NCBI RefSeq assembly: GCF_005239125.1
Contig: NZ_SZYE01000015.1
Span: 1-36,839, forward strand
DNA: 36,839 bases
Reading direction: 5' to 3'
DNA from: Cellulomonas hominis
GTDB lineage: Bacteria > Actinomycetota > Actinomycetes > Actinomycetales > Cellulomonadaceae
Part shown: positions 25,431 to 34,480 of the stretch, piece after piece
How positions within the stretch are numbered: position 1 is the first letter of the stretch
Layout: the number at the start of each line of letters is the position of its first letter
Notes under the pieces: generated by a model
What the model was told of the DNA's origin: nothing
The model's database searches: none
Seen by the model: the letters and a program-made list of their open reading frames with translations, nothing else
Translations under genes and position numbers: made by a program

Positions 25431-26119
25431 CCGCCACCGCGCGCACGCAGACCCGCACCGGTCTGGAGCTGTCCGACGTCACCCTGTCGTTCGGGGACGG
25501 CGACCAGGTGGTGACCGCCCTCGACCACGTCGACCTGGTGGTGGAGCCGGGCGAGATCGTCGCCGTGGTCGGCCCCTCCGGGGCGGGCAAGTCCAGCCTG
25601 CTGGCGGTGGCCGGCGGGCTGACCCGCCCCACGTCGGGGTCCGTCGTCGTCGACGACACCGAGCTGACCGGCATCTCGCCGCGGGCGCTCGCCCGGTTCC
25701 GCCGGGACCACGTGGGCTTCGTGTTCCAGTCCGGCAACCTGGTGCCCGCCCTCACCGCGGTCGACCAGCTCCGGCTGGTCGAGTCGATCACCGGCCGGCC
25801 GGCGACGCTGCGACCCGAGGCGCTGCTGGCGGCCGTCGGCATGGCGGACCGCGCCGGACGGCGCCCCGGCCGGCTGTCCGGCGGCGAGCGCCAGCGCGTG
25901 GGCATCGCCCGGGCCCTCGTCGCCTCGCCGTCCGTGCTGCTGGTGGACGAGCCGACCGCGGCGCTCGACCGCCGGCGCAGCCACGAGATCGTCGAGCTGC
26001 TGGCCCGCGAGACGCACGAGTTCTCCGTCGCGACCGTGATGGTCACCCACGACCACGACGTGCTGGAGCACGTGGACCGCGTGGTCGAGATGGTCGACGG
26101 GCGGCTGCGGCCCGCCTGA
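25427..26119 (+). CDS. ABC transporter ATP-binding protein (MacB/LolD/DevA type)
   Basis: 230 residues: Walker A GPSGAGKSSLL (about 49-59), Q-loop VGFVFQSGNLVPALTA, signature LSGGERQRVGIARAL, Walker B VLLVDEPTAALDRR and switch His in VMVTHDHDVLEH. Partner of the FtsX-like permease; such type VII systems export substrates from, or transmit mechanical force at, the outer face of the membrane rather than import. Followed by a strong terminator. Confidence 0.95.
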   Translation: MTATARTQTRTGLELSDVTLSFGDGDQVVTALDHVDLVVEPGEIVAVVGPSGAGKSSLLAVAGGLTRPTSGSVVVDDTELTGISPRALARFRRDHVGFVFQSGNLVPALTAVDQLRLVESITGRPATLRPEALLAAVGMADRAGRRPGRLSGGERQRVGIARALVASPSVLLVDEPTAALDRRRSHEIVELLARETHEFSVATVMVTHDHDVLEHVDRVVEMVDGRLRPA

Positions 26120-26137
26120 TCCGGACGCCGCACCCCG

Positions 26138-26173
26138 CTCCGCCCGGCCCGGGACCTCCCGGGCCGGGCGGAG
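26138..26173. terminator. bidirectional terminator
   Basis: A perfect 16-bp stem (26138-26153 with 26158-26173) with a 4-nt loop ACCT, between the convergent ABC ATPase and TetR genes. Confidence 0.85.
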
Positions 26174-26185
26174 CCGTGCCGGGAG

Positions 26186-26815
26186 TCAGCCCGCCGTTCC
26201 CGCGGTGCCCGCGGTGCCCGCCGTGCCCGCGGTGCCCGCCGCATCGCCCAGGTAGCCCTCGAGCAGCGCCGCGGTCGCGGCGTACGCGCGCTCCAGGTCC
26301 CCGGTCTGCTCGACCCGGCGCGACGCGGCGTGCACCAGGGAGTTGACCAGCTCGGCCGTCGTCTCCGGGTCCGGGACGCCGAGCTCGGTGAGCGCGTCCA
26401 GCACCGGGTGCAGGAGCTGCTCGTGGAACGCGCGCGACTCGCGTGCCAGGTCCTCGGCCGGCGCCACCACCGCCAGGGTGCGCGCCAGCGCGTGCTCGCC
26501 GTCCGCGACGAGCTCCAGGTTCGCGCGGACGAACGCGAGCACCCGCTCGGCGGGCCCGGGGGCGGCGGCCATCGCCGCGTCGAGGCGCTCCTGCCAGCGC
26601 GGGAACGAGTCGCTCACGACCGCCCGCAGCAGGTCGTCCCGGGACTGGACGTACTGGTAGACGCTGGACCGCGACAGCCCGGCGCGCGCCCCGACCTCCG
26701 CCAGCGACGGCACCCGGTCGGGCTCCGCTGTCAGCAGGGCACGCGCGGCGTCCAGCAGCGCGCGACGGCGCGCCGCGCGGTGCTCCGCCACGGTCGGGGC
26801 GGCGATTCGCGGCAC
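26186..26815 (-). CDS. TetR-family regulator with an Ala-Gly-Thr repeat tail
   Basis: 209 residues. N-terminal HTH: RRRALLDAARALLTAEPDRV, LAEVGARAGLSRSSVYQYVQSRDDLL. The C-terminal ligand domain ends ALLEGYLGDA, followed by five AGT units (about 193-209) encoded by a 9-bp tandem repeat at 26190-26240. Convergent with the ABC operon; the operator-like dyad at 24211-24262 is the likely target. The Ala-rich tail may be unstructured and of variable length among strains. Confidence 0.9.
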   Translation of the reverse strand: MPRIAAPTVAEHRAARRRALLDAARALLTAEPDRVPSLAEVGARAGLSRSSVYQYVQSRDDLLRAVVSDSFPRWQERLDAAMAAAPGPAERVLAFVRANLELVADGEHALARTLAVVAPAEDLARESRAFHEQLLHPVLDALTELGVPDPETTAELVNSLVHAASRRVEQTGDLERAYAATAALLEGYLGDAAGTAGTAGTAGTAGTAG

Positions 26816-26911
26816 GTCCTCATCCTCCGCAGGTCCTGGGGGCCCGGTGCCCGGCCGCCCACTCTAGGGCGCGCCCGGGCCGGCGGGGGCGGGCCGCGTG
26901 CGGCGCGCCGG

Positions 26912-28549
26912 TCAGCCCCGCGCCATGCGCCGCGCCGCCCGCATCCCGAACACCGCCGCCGGCCCGATCGTCGACCCCGGCCCGGGGTACGTGCGCCCCA
27001 TCACCGACGCCGAGCTGTTCCCCGCGGCGTACAGCCCGGCGATGACGCTGCCGTCCTCCCGCAGCGCCCGCCCGTCCGCGTCGGTGAGCACCCCGCCCTT
27101 GGTGCCGAGGTCGCCGATGACGACCCGGAACGCGGTGAACGGCCCGCGCTCGAGCGGGCCGAGGTTCGGGTTCGGGTGCACGGTGGGGTCGCCGTAGTAC
27201 CGGTCGTAGGCGGAGTTCCCGCGCCCGAAGTCGCCGTCGACCCCCGAGCGGGCGAAGCCGTTGAACCGCTGCACGGTGGCCCGGAACCGGGCGGGGTCGA
27301 CGCCGATCCGGTCCGCCAGGTCGGCGAGCGACGCCGACTTCACGTACAGGCCCGCCTCCGCCAGGGCCCGCAGCGCGCGCGGGTCCAGGGCGTAGTTCCG
27401 CAGGTACCGGCGCGCGTGCCGGGCGTCGGCGACCAGCCAGTACGCGCCGTCGGGGTCGTGCTCCAGCATGTGGTGGCCGAGGTCGACGTAGGACTCGGAC
27501 TCGTTCGCGAACCGGTCGCCGCGGGCGTCGACCATGATCGAGTACGGGAGCGACCGCTCGCCGACGAGGAACCCCGGCGGCTCGCCGGGGGCCGGCGACG
27601 CCACCGAGGCGCCCCACCACGCGTCGTCCATCAGCTCGACGGCGGCGCCGGCGGCCTGGGCGATCTCGATCGGCCGGCCGACGTTCCCCGGGTTGCCCGA
27701 GGGGGCGCCGTCGATGCCGTGGAACTTCTGCCGCCACTCGGTGTTGTGCTCGAACCCGCCGCCCGCGATCATCACGCCCCGCCGGGCGCGCACGGTGACC
27801 GGTCGGCCGTCGCGGGTGACCCGCACGCCCGTGACGCGGCCGTCCTCGACGACCAGCTGCTCCAGCGGGCTCTCCAGCCACAGCGACGCGCCCCCGCGCT
27901 GCACGACGGCGTCGAGGAACGACGTCGCCAGGGCGGCCCCGATGCCGGCGAGCCGCTGCCCGCGGGCCACCGCGCCGAGCGTGCGGAACACGAACCGGGC
28001 GCCGCGCACGAAGCCCGCCGGGGTGGACCAGGCGCGCTCGAGCAGCCACATGTCGTCGGTCTTGATGGGCAGCGGGACCAGGGCGCGGCAGGTCGACCAC
28101 CAGTCCCCGATCACCTTGGTGTCGAGCGGCTGCACCTCGATCGCGCGCCCGATCTTGCCCCCCGGCAGCTCGGGGTAGTAGTCGGGGTAGTCCGTGGCCC
28201 GCACGAACCGCATGCCGTGCCGCTCCGCCGTGGTGACGAAGTCCTCGACGCCGTCGACGAACGCCTCCTTGCGCGCGCGGTCCGACGCCCGGCCGGCGTC
28301 GCCCACGCTGGCGTCGAGGTAGGTGAGCGCCTCGGCGCGGGAGTCGCCGACGCCGTCCCGCCGCATGAGCGGGTTGTCCGGCAGCCACATGCCGCCGCCC
28401 GACATCGCGGTGCTGCCGCCCCAGCGGTCGGTGCTCTCCAGCAGGAGCACGCTCAGGCCCTCGTCCACCGCGCCCAGCGCCGTGGCGAACCCGGCGGCGC
28501 CGGTGCCCACCACCACGACGTCGTAGGTGTGCTCGTCGCTCGTGCCCAT
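26912..28549 (-). CDS. FAD-dependent oxidoreductase, KstD/fumarate-reductase flavoprotein family
   Basis: 545 residues. The N-terminal Rossmann motif is VVVVGTGAAGFATALGA (about 11-27) with LLLESTDRWGGSTAMSGGGMW, where GGSTAMSGG is typical of 3-ketosteroid dehydrogenases and related flavoproteins. The C-terminus has GGVLTDADGRALREDGSVIAGLYAAGNSSASVMGRTYPGPGSTIGPA, the FAD-closing motif of this family. Substrate is not established: steroid dehydrogenation or reduction of an enone/fumarate-like compound are options. GAGGA upstream of the ATG at 28549. The TetR gene directly upstream in the same orientation is its probable regulator. Confidence 0.9.
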   Translation of the reverse strand: MGTSDEHTYDVVVVGTGAAGFATALGAVDEGLSVLLLESTDRWGGSTAMSGGGMWLPDNPLMRRDGVGDSRAEALTYLDASVGDAGRASDRARKEAFVDGVEDFVTTAERHGMRFVRATDYPDYYPELPGGKIGRAIEVQPLDTKVIGDWWSTCRALVPLPIKTDDMWLLERAWSTPAGFVRGARFVFRTLGAVARGQRLAGIGAALATSFLDAVVQRGGASLWLESPLEQLVVEDGRVTGVRVTRDGRPVTVRARRGVMIAGGGFEHNTEWRQKFHGIDGAPSGNPGNVGRPIEIAQAAGAAVELMDDAWWGASVASPAPGEPPGFLVGERSLPYSIMVDARGDRFANESESYVDLGHHMLEHDPDGAYWLVADARHARRYLRNYALDPRALRALAEAGLYVKSASLADLADRIGVDPARFRATVQRFNGFARSGVDGDFGRGNSAYDRYYGDPTVHPNPNLGPLERGPFTAFRVVIGDLGTKGGVLTDADGRALREDGSVIAGLYAAGNSSASVMGRTYPGPGSTIGPAAVFGMRAARRMARG

Positions 28550-28570
28550 GCGGTCCTCCTCGACCCGAAC

Positions 28571-28586
28571 CGGACACCGATGTCCG
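28571..28586. promoter_or_regulatory. TetR-type operator candidate
   Basis: CGGACA-CCGA-TGTCCG, a perfect 6-4-6 dyad 22 bases upstream of the flavoprotein ATG, in the 90-base gap after the TetR gene. Good position for repression of the flavoprotein gene. Confidence 0.5.
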
Positions 28587-28639
28587 CTTGTCGCCCAGCA
28601 TGGCCCGCGGCGGGGCCGCGCGCAACGGCCGGGGCGGGA

Positions 28640-29281
28640 TCAGGCGCCGTCGGGGGTCGTGCGGGCGGCCCGGTCGACGACCTCGTCGTCGTCGGCCCCC
28701 TCCGCGGGCACGACGAGCGTCGCCGGGGGCAGCGCGTCGGGCGCGTCGACGAGCAGGCCGCGCAGCCCGAGCACCAGCGCGCGCCGGACCAGCGGGCCCG
28801 CGCGCTCGGGGGTCTCGGTCGCGAGCACGCCCTCCGCCATCGCGAACAGCAGCCGGAGGTCCTCGGCGGTGACGTCGGGCCGGACCCGCCCGCGCGCCCG
28901 CGCGCCGGCCAGCGCCCGGTCGAGCAGGACCCCCGCCCGGCGCTCGACGTCCCCGACGGCCGGGTCGTCGGCGGCGTGCACGGCGGCGAACAGCCCCGGG
29001 GCGGCGACCTGCTGGGCGCCGATCTCGGCGACCAGGTGCTCGACCAGCCGCTCGGGGGGCAGGGTGCCGACGTGCCGCTCGAGGGCGTCGACGCGGGCGG
29101 CGTACACCGCCGCGACCAGCGCCAGCCGGTCGGGGAAGTGCCGGTAGAGCGTGCCCCGTCCCACCCCCGCCCGCTGCGCGACGCGGTCCAGCGGGACGGC
29201 CGCCCCCTCCTCGCGGAAGACGGCCTCCGCCGCGGCGACGATCAGCCGCCGGTTGCGCACCGCGTCCCGTCGCTCCGCCAC
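28640..29281 (-). CDS. TetR-family regulator
   Basis: 213 residues. HTH: RNRRLIVAAAEAVFREEG, LDRVAQRAGVGRGTLYRHFPDRLALV, with a TetR_C-type helical domain (AAPGLFAAVHAADDPAVGDVERR, LRLLFAMAEGVLATE, RRALVLGLRGL). The GTG at 29281 is chosen because the family begins within a few residues and TACCCT lies seven bases upstream (leaderless type); the very long upstream frame is an artefact. Likely controls the flavoprotein gene 90 bases downstream. Confidence 0.9.
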   Translation of the reverse strand: MAERRDAVRNRRLIVAAAEAVFREEGAAVPLDRVAQRAGVGRGTLYRHFPDRLALVAAVYAARVDALERHVGTLPPERLVEHLVAEIGAQQVAAPGLFAAVHAADDPAVGDVERRAGVLLDRALAGARARGRVRPDVTAEDLRLLFAMAEGVLATETPERAGPLVRRALVLGLRGLLVDAPDALPPATLVVPAEGADDDEVVDRAARTTPDGA

Positions 29282-29354
29282 GGTGCCGAGGGTAGGGGAC
29301 GGGGCGCCCCGGAACGCCCGCGCGGGGCCGGGTCGTCGTGCGAGGCTCGGGCGC

Positions 29355-29930
29355 ATGACCCCTGCCGACGAGCGTCGCGCGCGCCCCGCGGACGACCCCG
29401 ACCTGCTCGCGGTCGTCGACGCCACGCCCGCGGAGGAGCCCGCCCAGGACCGCGCCCCGCGCCGCGCGCCCCGGTGGCTGCCCCTGCTGGCCCTCGCCGT
29501 CCCGGTGGTGGTCGTCGTGGCGGTGCTCGGGTGGCGGGCCGCCGCCGGTCCCGCGTTCGACCCCGACGTGGCGGGGGACCGGGTCGGGCAGGTCGCCGAC
29601 GGGATCCTGGCGAGCGCGGACGGCGCCGGGTTCGCCGCGTCCGGTGCCAGCGGCCCCGGCACCGCGATGAGCGGCGGGTCCTCGGACGCCCCGGAGCCCG
29701 GCGCCCACGACGTCACGGTCGTCTGCGCGTCCGAGCGCGGGCGCGGCGCCCACCTGGCCGTCGCGGTCGCCGGCGAGACCGTCGGCGAGGCCGACGTCGC
29801 CTGCTCGGACGGGGCCGACCCGGACGCGGACCCCCTGGTCACGGTGCTGCCGCTCGACGAGCTGGGCGCGGGCTGGTCGTTCGCGGTCGAGTCGGGGACG
29901 CGGGCGGCGGTCGCGGTCGTCCTGTCCTGA
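29355..29930 (+). CDS. single-pass membrane-anchored hypothetical protein
   Basis: 191 residues: a charged, Asp/Glu/Arg-rich cytoplasmic N-terminus (about 1-40), one TM helix (WLPLLALAVPVVVVVAVLGW, about 41-60), and an extracytoplasmic domain with two Cys (VTVVCASERG, ADVACSDG) that may form a disulfide, ending in beta-strands (WSFAVESGTRAAVAVVLS). Typical of small actinobacterial secreted/anchored proteins of unknown function. Divergent from the TetR gene. Confidence 0.7.
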   Translation: MTPADERRARPADDPDLLAVVDATPAEEPAQDRAPRRAPRWLPLLALAVPVVVVVAVLGWRAAAGPAFDPDVAGDRVGQVADGILASADGAGFAASGASGPGTAMSGGSSDAPEPGAHDVTVVCASERGRGAHLAVAVAGETVGEADVACSDGADPDADPLVTVLPLDELGAGWSFAVESGTRAAVAVVLS

Positions 29931-29939
29931 GCGCGCGGG

Positions 29940-29956
29940 TCACCCGCGGCGCGTGA
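29940..29956. promoter_or_regulatory. LuxR-cluster dyad, site 1
   Basis: TCACCCGCGGCGCGTGA, an interrupted dyad with one mismatch, 57 bases before the GTG of the 70-aa gene. Similar 17-mers lie at 31671, 31709 and 35700. It is preceded by CGCGGG exactly as at 35700. Confidence 0.5.
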
Positions 29957-30012
29957 CGACGCGGCGCGCAGCGAGCGGGAGAGTGGCCGGGAGGCGGTTC
30001 GGGAGGGGGCGG

Positions 30013-30225
30013 GTGGCGGTGCTCTACCACATCCGGGTGGTCGGCCCCGAGCGCGACCTCGGCGGCCTGGGCGACTTCGCGGACATCGTGGCGGCGCCGA
30101 CCGGGGACGGCGCGATCCTGTCCTGCGAGGTGCCGGACGCCTCCGGGCTGACCGGGGTGGTGGCCCTGCTGTGCGACCTCGGGGTGGACATCGCGGAGCT
30201 GCAGGCGGTGACCGGCCGGTCGTGA
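30013..30225 (+). CDS. small ACT-like protein, 70 aa
   Basis: 70 residues: VLYHIRVVGPERDLGGLGDF, ADIVAAPTGDGAILSCEVPD and LTGVVALLCDLGVDIAELQAV. The beta-alpha-beta-beta-alpha-like order with hydrophobic strands VLYHIRVVG and AILSCEVPD recalls an ACT or ferredoxin-like fold, and short proteins of this kind accompany regulators, but I do not recognise a named family. GGGAGGGGG lies just before the GTG at 30013, which is preferred to an ATG-less longer frame from 29953. Confidence 0.6.
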   Translation: MAVLYHIRVVGPERDLGGLGDFADIVAAPTGDGAILSCEVPDASGLTGVVALLCDLGVDIAELQAVTGRS

Positions 30226-30255
30226 GGGGGCCGGTCGCGGGTGGGCGCCCGGGGC

Positions 30256-31605
30256 TCAGCCCAGCACGCGCAGCGCGGGGGCCCACGCCGGCGCCGGCAG
30301 CGGCCCGTACAGCCGCAGCACCAGGCTGAACGGGCCCGGGGGCACCGGCAGCCAGCCCGCCCGCCCGAGCGCGTCGACCGGCTCGTCGTGCTGGAGCGTG
30401 ACGGTCAGCGAGCCGTCTGGTCCCCAGGGCAGGTCCGGGGTGGCCGGGCCGAGCGCGTACCGCCGGGCGCGGTTGGCGACGAGCTCGCCGGACGGCTCCG
30501 CGTGCGCGGCGAGCGACCAGAGCAGCCGCGCGGGCGGCGGCGTGCGCAGGGTCATCCGGTACCGGCGGTGGCCGTCGAGCGGCTCCCCGTCGACGAGCCG
30601 CCAGCGCAGGGTGCGCACCTCGTCGGGCTCGGGGGCGTGCAGCTCGTACTCGGCGGCGACGGCCCGGTGCAGCGCCGCCGCCACGCCTGCCCCGTCCGCC
30701 GCCGCACCCGTCCCACCCGTCGCCCGCGCCCCGCCGGCGCCCTGCCCCTCCCGGCGCAGGGCGTCCGCGAGCTGGGCCGCACCGAGCGCCGCCCCCCGTG
30801 CGACGAGCACCCGCGTGCGTCCGTCGGTCCGGTGCCCGTCGTCCGCGTGCTGTCCCGCCCCGGGCAGGCCGAGCCCGGGCAGCACGCCCAGCCGCACCCA
30901 CCTCCCGACCCGCCGCCGGTCCGCCGGGTCCGCGGGCGGGGCGACCCGGAGCAGGAGCGCGAGGTAGTCGACGAAGCCGGCGCCCCAGGCGCGCTCCTCG
31001 TCCCACCGCAGCCACCCGGGCGAGGGCGCGGGCCGGGGCGGCAGCACCCCGCCCAGCGCGTGCAGGGGCCGCACGCGGTACGCGTGCTGCAGCTCCCGGG
31101 CGACGCGCAGGCCGCCCGGTCCGGGCACGGCGGTGCGGGCCAGGACCCGGACGAGCGGCGAGCCGGATCGCAGGACGCCGCGCACGCCCGGCGGCACCCG
31201 GCCGTCCCAGCCGGGCCCGGCCACCGCCCAGTCGCCCGCCTCGGCCCCCGTGCCGGCCGCCCCGAGGTGGGCGACCGTGCGGGCCAGCAGGTCCACGACC
31301 TGCAGCCCGGCGTACCGGCCGGGGGGCAGGTCGGGGTGGCCGACGACGGCCGGCTCGGCACGCAGGTCGAGCCACCCGCTGGACCGGAGCAGCAGCGGGT
31401 CGCCGTGCCGGGTGCCGTCGCCCGGCGCGGGCGGGCCCTCGTCGTGGTCGAGGACGCCGAGACCGGCTCGGCTGGTCCGCAGCTGGGTGCGCAGCTCCCG
31501 GTAGCCGAGCAGCGCCGGGCGCGCCCAGACGAGCGCCTCCGCGGCGGCGCGGACCACCTCGGCGTCGTGCGGGACGGGCACCGGGGCGGGCAGGGTCTCC
31601 GGCAT
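30256..31605 (-). CDS. DUF1254/DUF1214 domain protein
   Basis: 449 residues. The N-terminal half shows the DUF1254 pattern (LLGYRELRTQLRTS, SSGWLDLRAEPAVVGHPDLP, GRYAGLQVVDLLART). The C-terminal part shows DUF1214 (RYRMTLRTPPPARLLWSLAAH, ELVANRARRYALGP, GSLTVTLQHDEP, WLPVPPGPFSLVLRLYGP). Proteins with this pair are often secreted or periplasmic in Gram-negatives, but no signal peptide is visible here. Biochemical function unknown. Start ATG at 31605; the longer frame reaches into the LuxR promoter. Divergent from the LuxR gene, sharing the paired dyads at 31671-31726. Confidence 0.85.
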   Translation of the reverse strand: MPETLPAPVPVPHDAEVVRAAAEALVWARPALLGYRELRTQLRTSRAGLGVLDHDEGPPAPGDGTRHGDPLLLRSSGWLDLRAEPAVVGHPDLPPGRYAGLQVVDLLARTVAHLGAAGTGAEAGDWAVAGPGWDGRVPPGVRGVLRSGSPLVRVLARTAVPGPGGLRVARELQHAYRVRPLHALGGVLPPRPAPSPGWLRWDEERAWGAGFVDYLALLLRVAPPADPADRRRVGRWVRLGVLPGLGLPGAGQHADDGHRTDGRTRVLVARGAALGAAQLADALRREGQGAGGARATGGTGAAADGAGVAAALHRAVAAEYELHAPEPDEVRTLRWRLVDGEPLDGHRRYRMTLRTPPPARLLWSLAAHAEPSGELVANRARRYALGPATPDLPWGPDGSLTVTLQHDEPVDALGRAGWLPVPPGPFSLVLRLYGPLPAPAWAPALRVLG

Positions 31606-31670
31606 CGCCCACCGCCCTCGCACCGTCCGACCGACGTCCCCAGCACAGCCGTGCCGGTCCCCGGACCGCC

Positions 31671-31726
31671 TCACCCGCGGTGTGTGAAACCCCGGGCGCC
31701 GGCCGGGCTCATCCGCGGCGGATGAG
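31671..31726. promoter_or_regulatory. paired dyads, sites 2 and 3, between DUF1254 and LuxR genes
   Basis: TCACCCGCGGTGTGTGA (31671-31687) and TCATCCGCGGCGGATGA (31709-31725; extended perfect dyad CTCATCCGC-G-GCGGATGAG, 31708-31726), 38 bases apart centre to centre, in the divergent promoter region. Probable binding sites of the adjacent LuxR-type regulator. Confidence 0.6.
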
Positions 31727-31741
31727 GCAGTCACGGACATC

Positions 31742-34480
31742 ATGACTCGCGATCAACCGGAACGTGTCACTCTGGGGGAGGAGTGCACCGGGGACCGCGA
31801 GCAGGCGAGATCCGGTGAGGCCGAGCACGCGTCGGGGGGCGTGGACATGGACGCTGGTGACGACGGCGACAGGACAGCACCGCAGGGGGACCCGGGGACG
31901 GGGCGCGGTCGGGCGGCACCCGGGGGGAAGTTCACGGTGCCGCGGCCCCCGCGCGGGCTGGTCCCGCGGTCGCGGTGCGACGAGGCGCTCGCGGCGACCG
32001 TGGCCGCGCACCGGCTGACGGTGGTGAGCGCGCCGGCCGGCTACGGCAAGACCACGCTGCTCGCGCAGTGGGCGGCGCGCACGGCCGACCCGGTCGCCTG
32101 GGTGTCGCTCGACCCGCTCGACGACGAGCCCGGCCGCCTGGTGCGCGTGCTGGGCGAGGCGCTGGCCCAGCTGGCACCGGGAGCCGGACCGGACGACGAG
32201 CCCGCGGCCGACCGCGCGCTGGGGACGCTCGCCCGCCGGGTCGACGCCCTGGTCGCCGCCCTGGAGGGGCTGCCCCCGGAGGCCGTGGTGGTGCTCGACG
32301 ACGTGCACCTGCTCTCCGCCCGCACCGCGCGGGAGGTGCTGGGGCCGGTGCTGCGGTACGCCGGGCCCCGGTTCGTGCTCGCCGGCCGGTACGACACCAC
32401 GCTGCCGGTCAACCGGATGCGGATGGCGGGCGAGGTCGGCGAGCTCCGCGAGCGCGCCCTCGCGTTCACCGCGCGGGAGGTCGCCGACGTGGTCCGCGCG
32501 GCCGGGGTGCCCGCGGACGACGCGGCGGTCCGCACGCTCTGGGAGATCACCCGCGGCTGGCCGGTGGCGGTGCGGCTCGCGCTGGCCGCCGACGTGCTCG
32601 CGGGCTCCGGCGTCCCGCTGGCCCAGCTCCGGGACCGGGACGTGCCGATCACGGGCTACCTGGTCGAGGAGGTCATCGGCTCGCTCCCGGAGGACCTCGC
32701 GGACTTCGTGCTCCGCGCCAGCGTCGCCGCGCAGGTCGACCCCGAGCTGGCCGAGGCGCTGGTGCCGGGCGGGGCGCGGCTGCTCGACGAGTGCGTCCGC
32801 CGCGGGCTGTTCCTCACCGACGTGGGCGACGCCGCGGACGCACCGGTGTACCGGTGGCACGCGCTGGTCGCCGCGCACGCGCGGGCGGTGCTGGCGCGGC
32901 GGGACCCGCTCGCCGCCCGGGTCGCGCACCGGGTGGTCGCCGCGCACCTCGGGCCGCGCGACCCCGCCGCCGCCATCCAGCACGCGCTGGACGGCCTCGC
33001 GCCCGACCTGGCGGCGCGGGTGCTCGGCGAGCGGTGGCCCGACCTGGTGGTGCGCGGGGACGTCGGCCAGGTGCGGGGCCTGCGCGCGGCGCTGCCCCCG
33101 CGGTACCGCAGCGACCCGGACGTGCTGCTGGCGCTCGCGGCGGCGCACGCCCACGACGCCGACGGCGGGAGCGACGGCGGCCGGTCGGCGTGGGTCGGCG
33201 AGCTGGTGCGGACGTTCCTCGGCCCGGGGCGCCCGCCGCTGGGGGAGTCGGTGCGCCGCGGACGGGCGCTGCTGGACGACCGGACCGGCGGCGGTGGCGC
33301 CCCCGGGGACGCCGCCCGCGCGCTCGGCCTGTACCTTGTGGGGCGCGCGGAGCTGCAGCAGTACGGCCCCGACCCGGCGGCGCTCGACCACCTCGCGGCG
33401 GGCGGCGTCCTCGCGGCCGAGCGCGGCTGGGTCGCGCTCGAGATCGGCTGCCACGCGGAGGAGGCGCTGGCCGCGGCGCTGCGCGGCGACGCCGGCGTGG
33501 CGCTGGCCGCCGCGCGGTCCGTGCTCGCCGCCGCGGCGCTGCACGACTGGCAGGGCGCGAGCATCGTGGCGTCCGCGCACCTGGCCTGCGGCGTCGCGTC
33601 CTACTGGCGCGACGACCTGTACGCCGCCGCGGACCACCTGGACGCCGCGATCGAGGCCGCCGGCCGGAACCGGCGGGAGGTGGCCGTGCACGCGGCGGGC
33701 GTGCTCGCGATCGTCTGCCTGGCCCAGGGCGACGCGCCCGGCCTGGCCCGGGCGCGGGAGATCACCGACGCGCCGTGGCCGGACGGCTCGGCGCCCGAGC
33801 ACCTGCCGGCGTTCCGGGAGTTCCTCACGGCGGTGCAGCTCGCCGCCGAGGACCGCCCGCGCGAGGCGCTCGCGCGGGTCGACGACACGGCCGTGACCTT
33901 CGCCGACCCGCTGGCGCTCGGCTGGCAGAGCGACCTGCTGCTGCGGATCGGCGACATCGAGGGCGCGGAGCGCGCGCTGCGGGCCGCCGAGCACGCCGCC
34001 GCCCGGGCGGGGGCGGCGCTCGGCGCGACGCCCGGCCACGTGCGGGTCGCCAACCTCGCGGCGGCCGCGGCGCTGCACGCGGACGAGGACGCCTCCGCGG
34101 CGCACCTGGCCCTGGAGGCCGCCCTCGCCGCGGCCGAGCCGCACGGGTTGGTCCGGCCGCTGCGGGACCGCGCCGCCGCGCTGCACCCGCTGCTCTCGGC
34201 GCACCTCGAGTGGGGGAGCGCGCACGAGCCGATGGTCACGCGGCTGCTGGTCGCCGAGCACGAGGCGCCGACCCCGCGGGCGTCCGCCTGGGACCTGACG
34301 CCCCGGGAGCGGGACGTCCTCGCCTGCCTGCGGTCGTCGCTCACGTCCGAGGAGATCGCCGGCTCGCTGTTCCTGTCGGTCAACACCGTGAAGACCCACA
34401 TGCGGGCGATCTACCGCAAGCTCGGGGTCGGCGGGCGCCGGGACGCGGTGCGGACCGCGGTCCAGCGCGGGCTCCTGTGA
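31742..34480 (+). CDS. LAL-type LuxR regulator (MalT-like ATPase with C-terminal HTH)
   Basis: Up to 912 residues. The domain order is a STAND-type P-loop ATPase (VSAPAGYGKTTLLAQWA, about 96-112; AVVVLDDVHLLSA Walker B, about 180; MAGEVGELRERALAFTARE), a long helical repeat region (about 400-840) for effector sensing and oligomerisation, and a C-terminal LuxR HTH (LTPRERDVLACLRSSLTSEEI and FLSVNTVKTHMRAIYRKLGVGGRRDAV, about 855-908). This is the LAL/MalT architecture, in which ATP and an inducer trigger oligomerisation on DNA. The first 60 residues are low-complexity, so the start could be ATG 31742 or ATG 31847. Probably binds the dyads upstream. Confidence 0.92.
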   Translation: MTRDQPERVTLGEECTGDREQARSGEAEHASGGVDMDAGDDGDRTAPQGDPGTGRGRAAPGGKFTVPRPPRGLVPRSRCDEALAATVAAHRLTVVSAPAGYGKTTLLAQWAARTADPVAWVSLDPLDDEPGRLVRVLGEALAQLAPGAGPDDEPAADRALGTLARRVDALVAALEGLPPEAVVVLDDVHLLSARTAREVLGPVLRYAGPRFVLAGRYDTTLPVNRMRMAGEVGELRERALAFTAREVADVVRAAGVPADDAAVRTLWEITRGWPVAVRLALAADVLAGSGVPLAQLRDRDVPITGYLVEEVIGSLPEDLADFVLRASVAAQVDPELAEALVPGGARLLDECVRRGLFLTDVGDAADAPVYRWHALVAAHARAVLARRDPLAARVAHRVVAAHLGPRDPAAAIQHALDGLAPDLAARVLGERWPDLVVRGDVGQVRGLRAALPPRYRSDPDVLLALAAAHAHDADGGSDGGRSAWVGELVRTFLGPGRPPLGESVRRGRALLDDRTGGGGAPGDAARALGLYLVGRAELQQYGPDPAALDHLAAGGVLAAERGWVALEIGCHAEEALAAALRGDAGVALAAARSVLAAAALHDWQGASIVASAHLACGVASYWRDDLYAAADHLDAAIEAAGRNRREVAVHAAGVLAIVCLAQGDAPGLARAREITDAPWPDGSAPEHLPAFREFLTAVQLAAEDRPREALARVDDTAVTFADPLALGWQSDLLLRIGDIEGAERALRAAEHAAARAGAALGATPGHVRVANLAAAAALHADEDASAAHLALEAALAAAEPHGLVRPLRDRAAALHPLLSAHLEWGSAHEPMVTRLLVAEHEAPTPRASAWDLTPRERDVLACLRSSLTSEEIAGSLFLSVNTVKTHMRAIYRKLGVGGRRDAVRTAVQRGLL

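Noticed and set aside
26190-26240. CRISPR-like short repeat array
   Set aside because: It is a 9-bp tandem repeat in frame within the TetR C-terminus, with no spacers; no CRISPR array or cas gene was seen anywhere in the window.
26330-29956. 1208-aa plus-strand frame opposite TetR, flavoprotein and TetR genes
   Set aside because: Antisense artefact; the true genes on the minus strand have clear domains, starts and operators.
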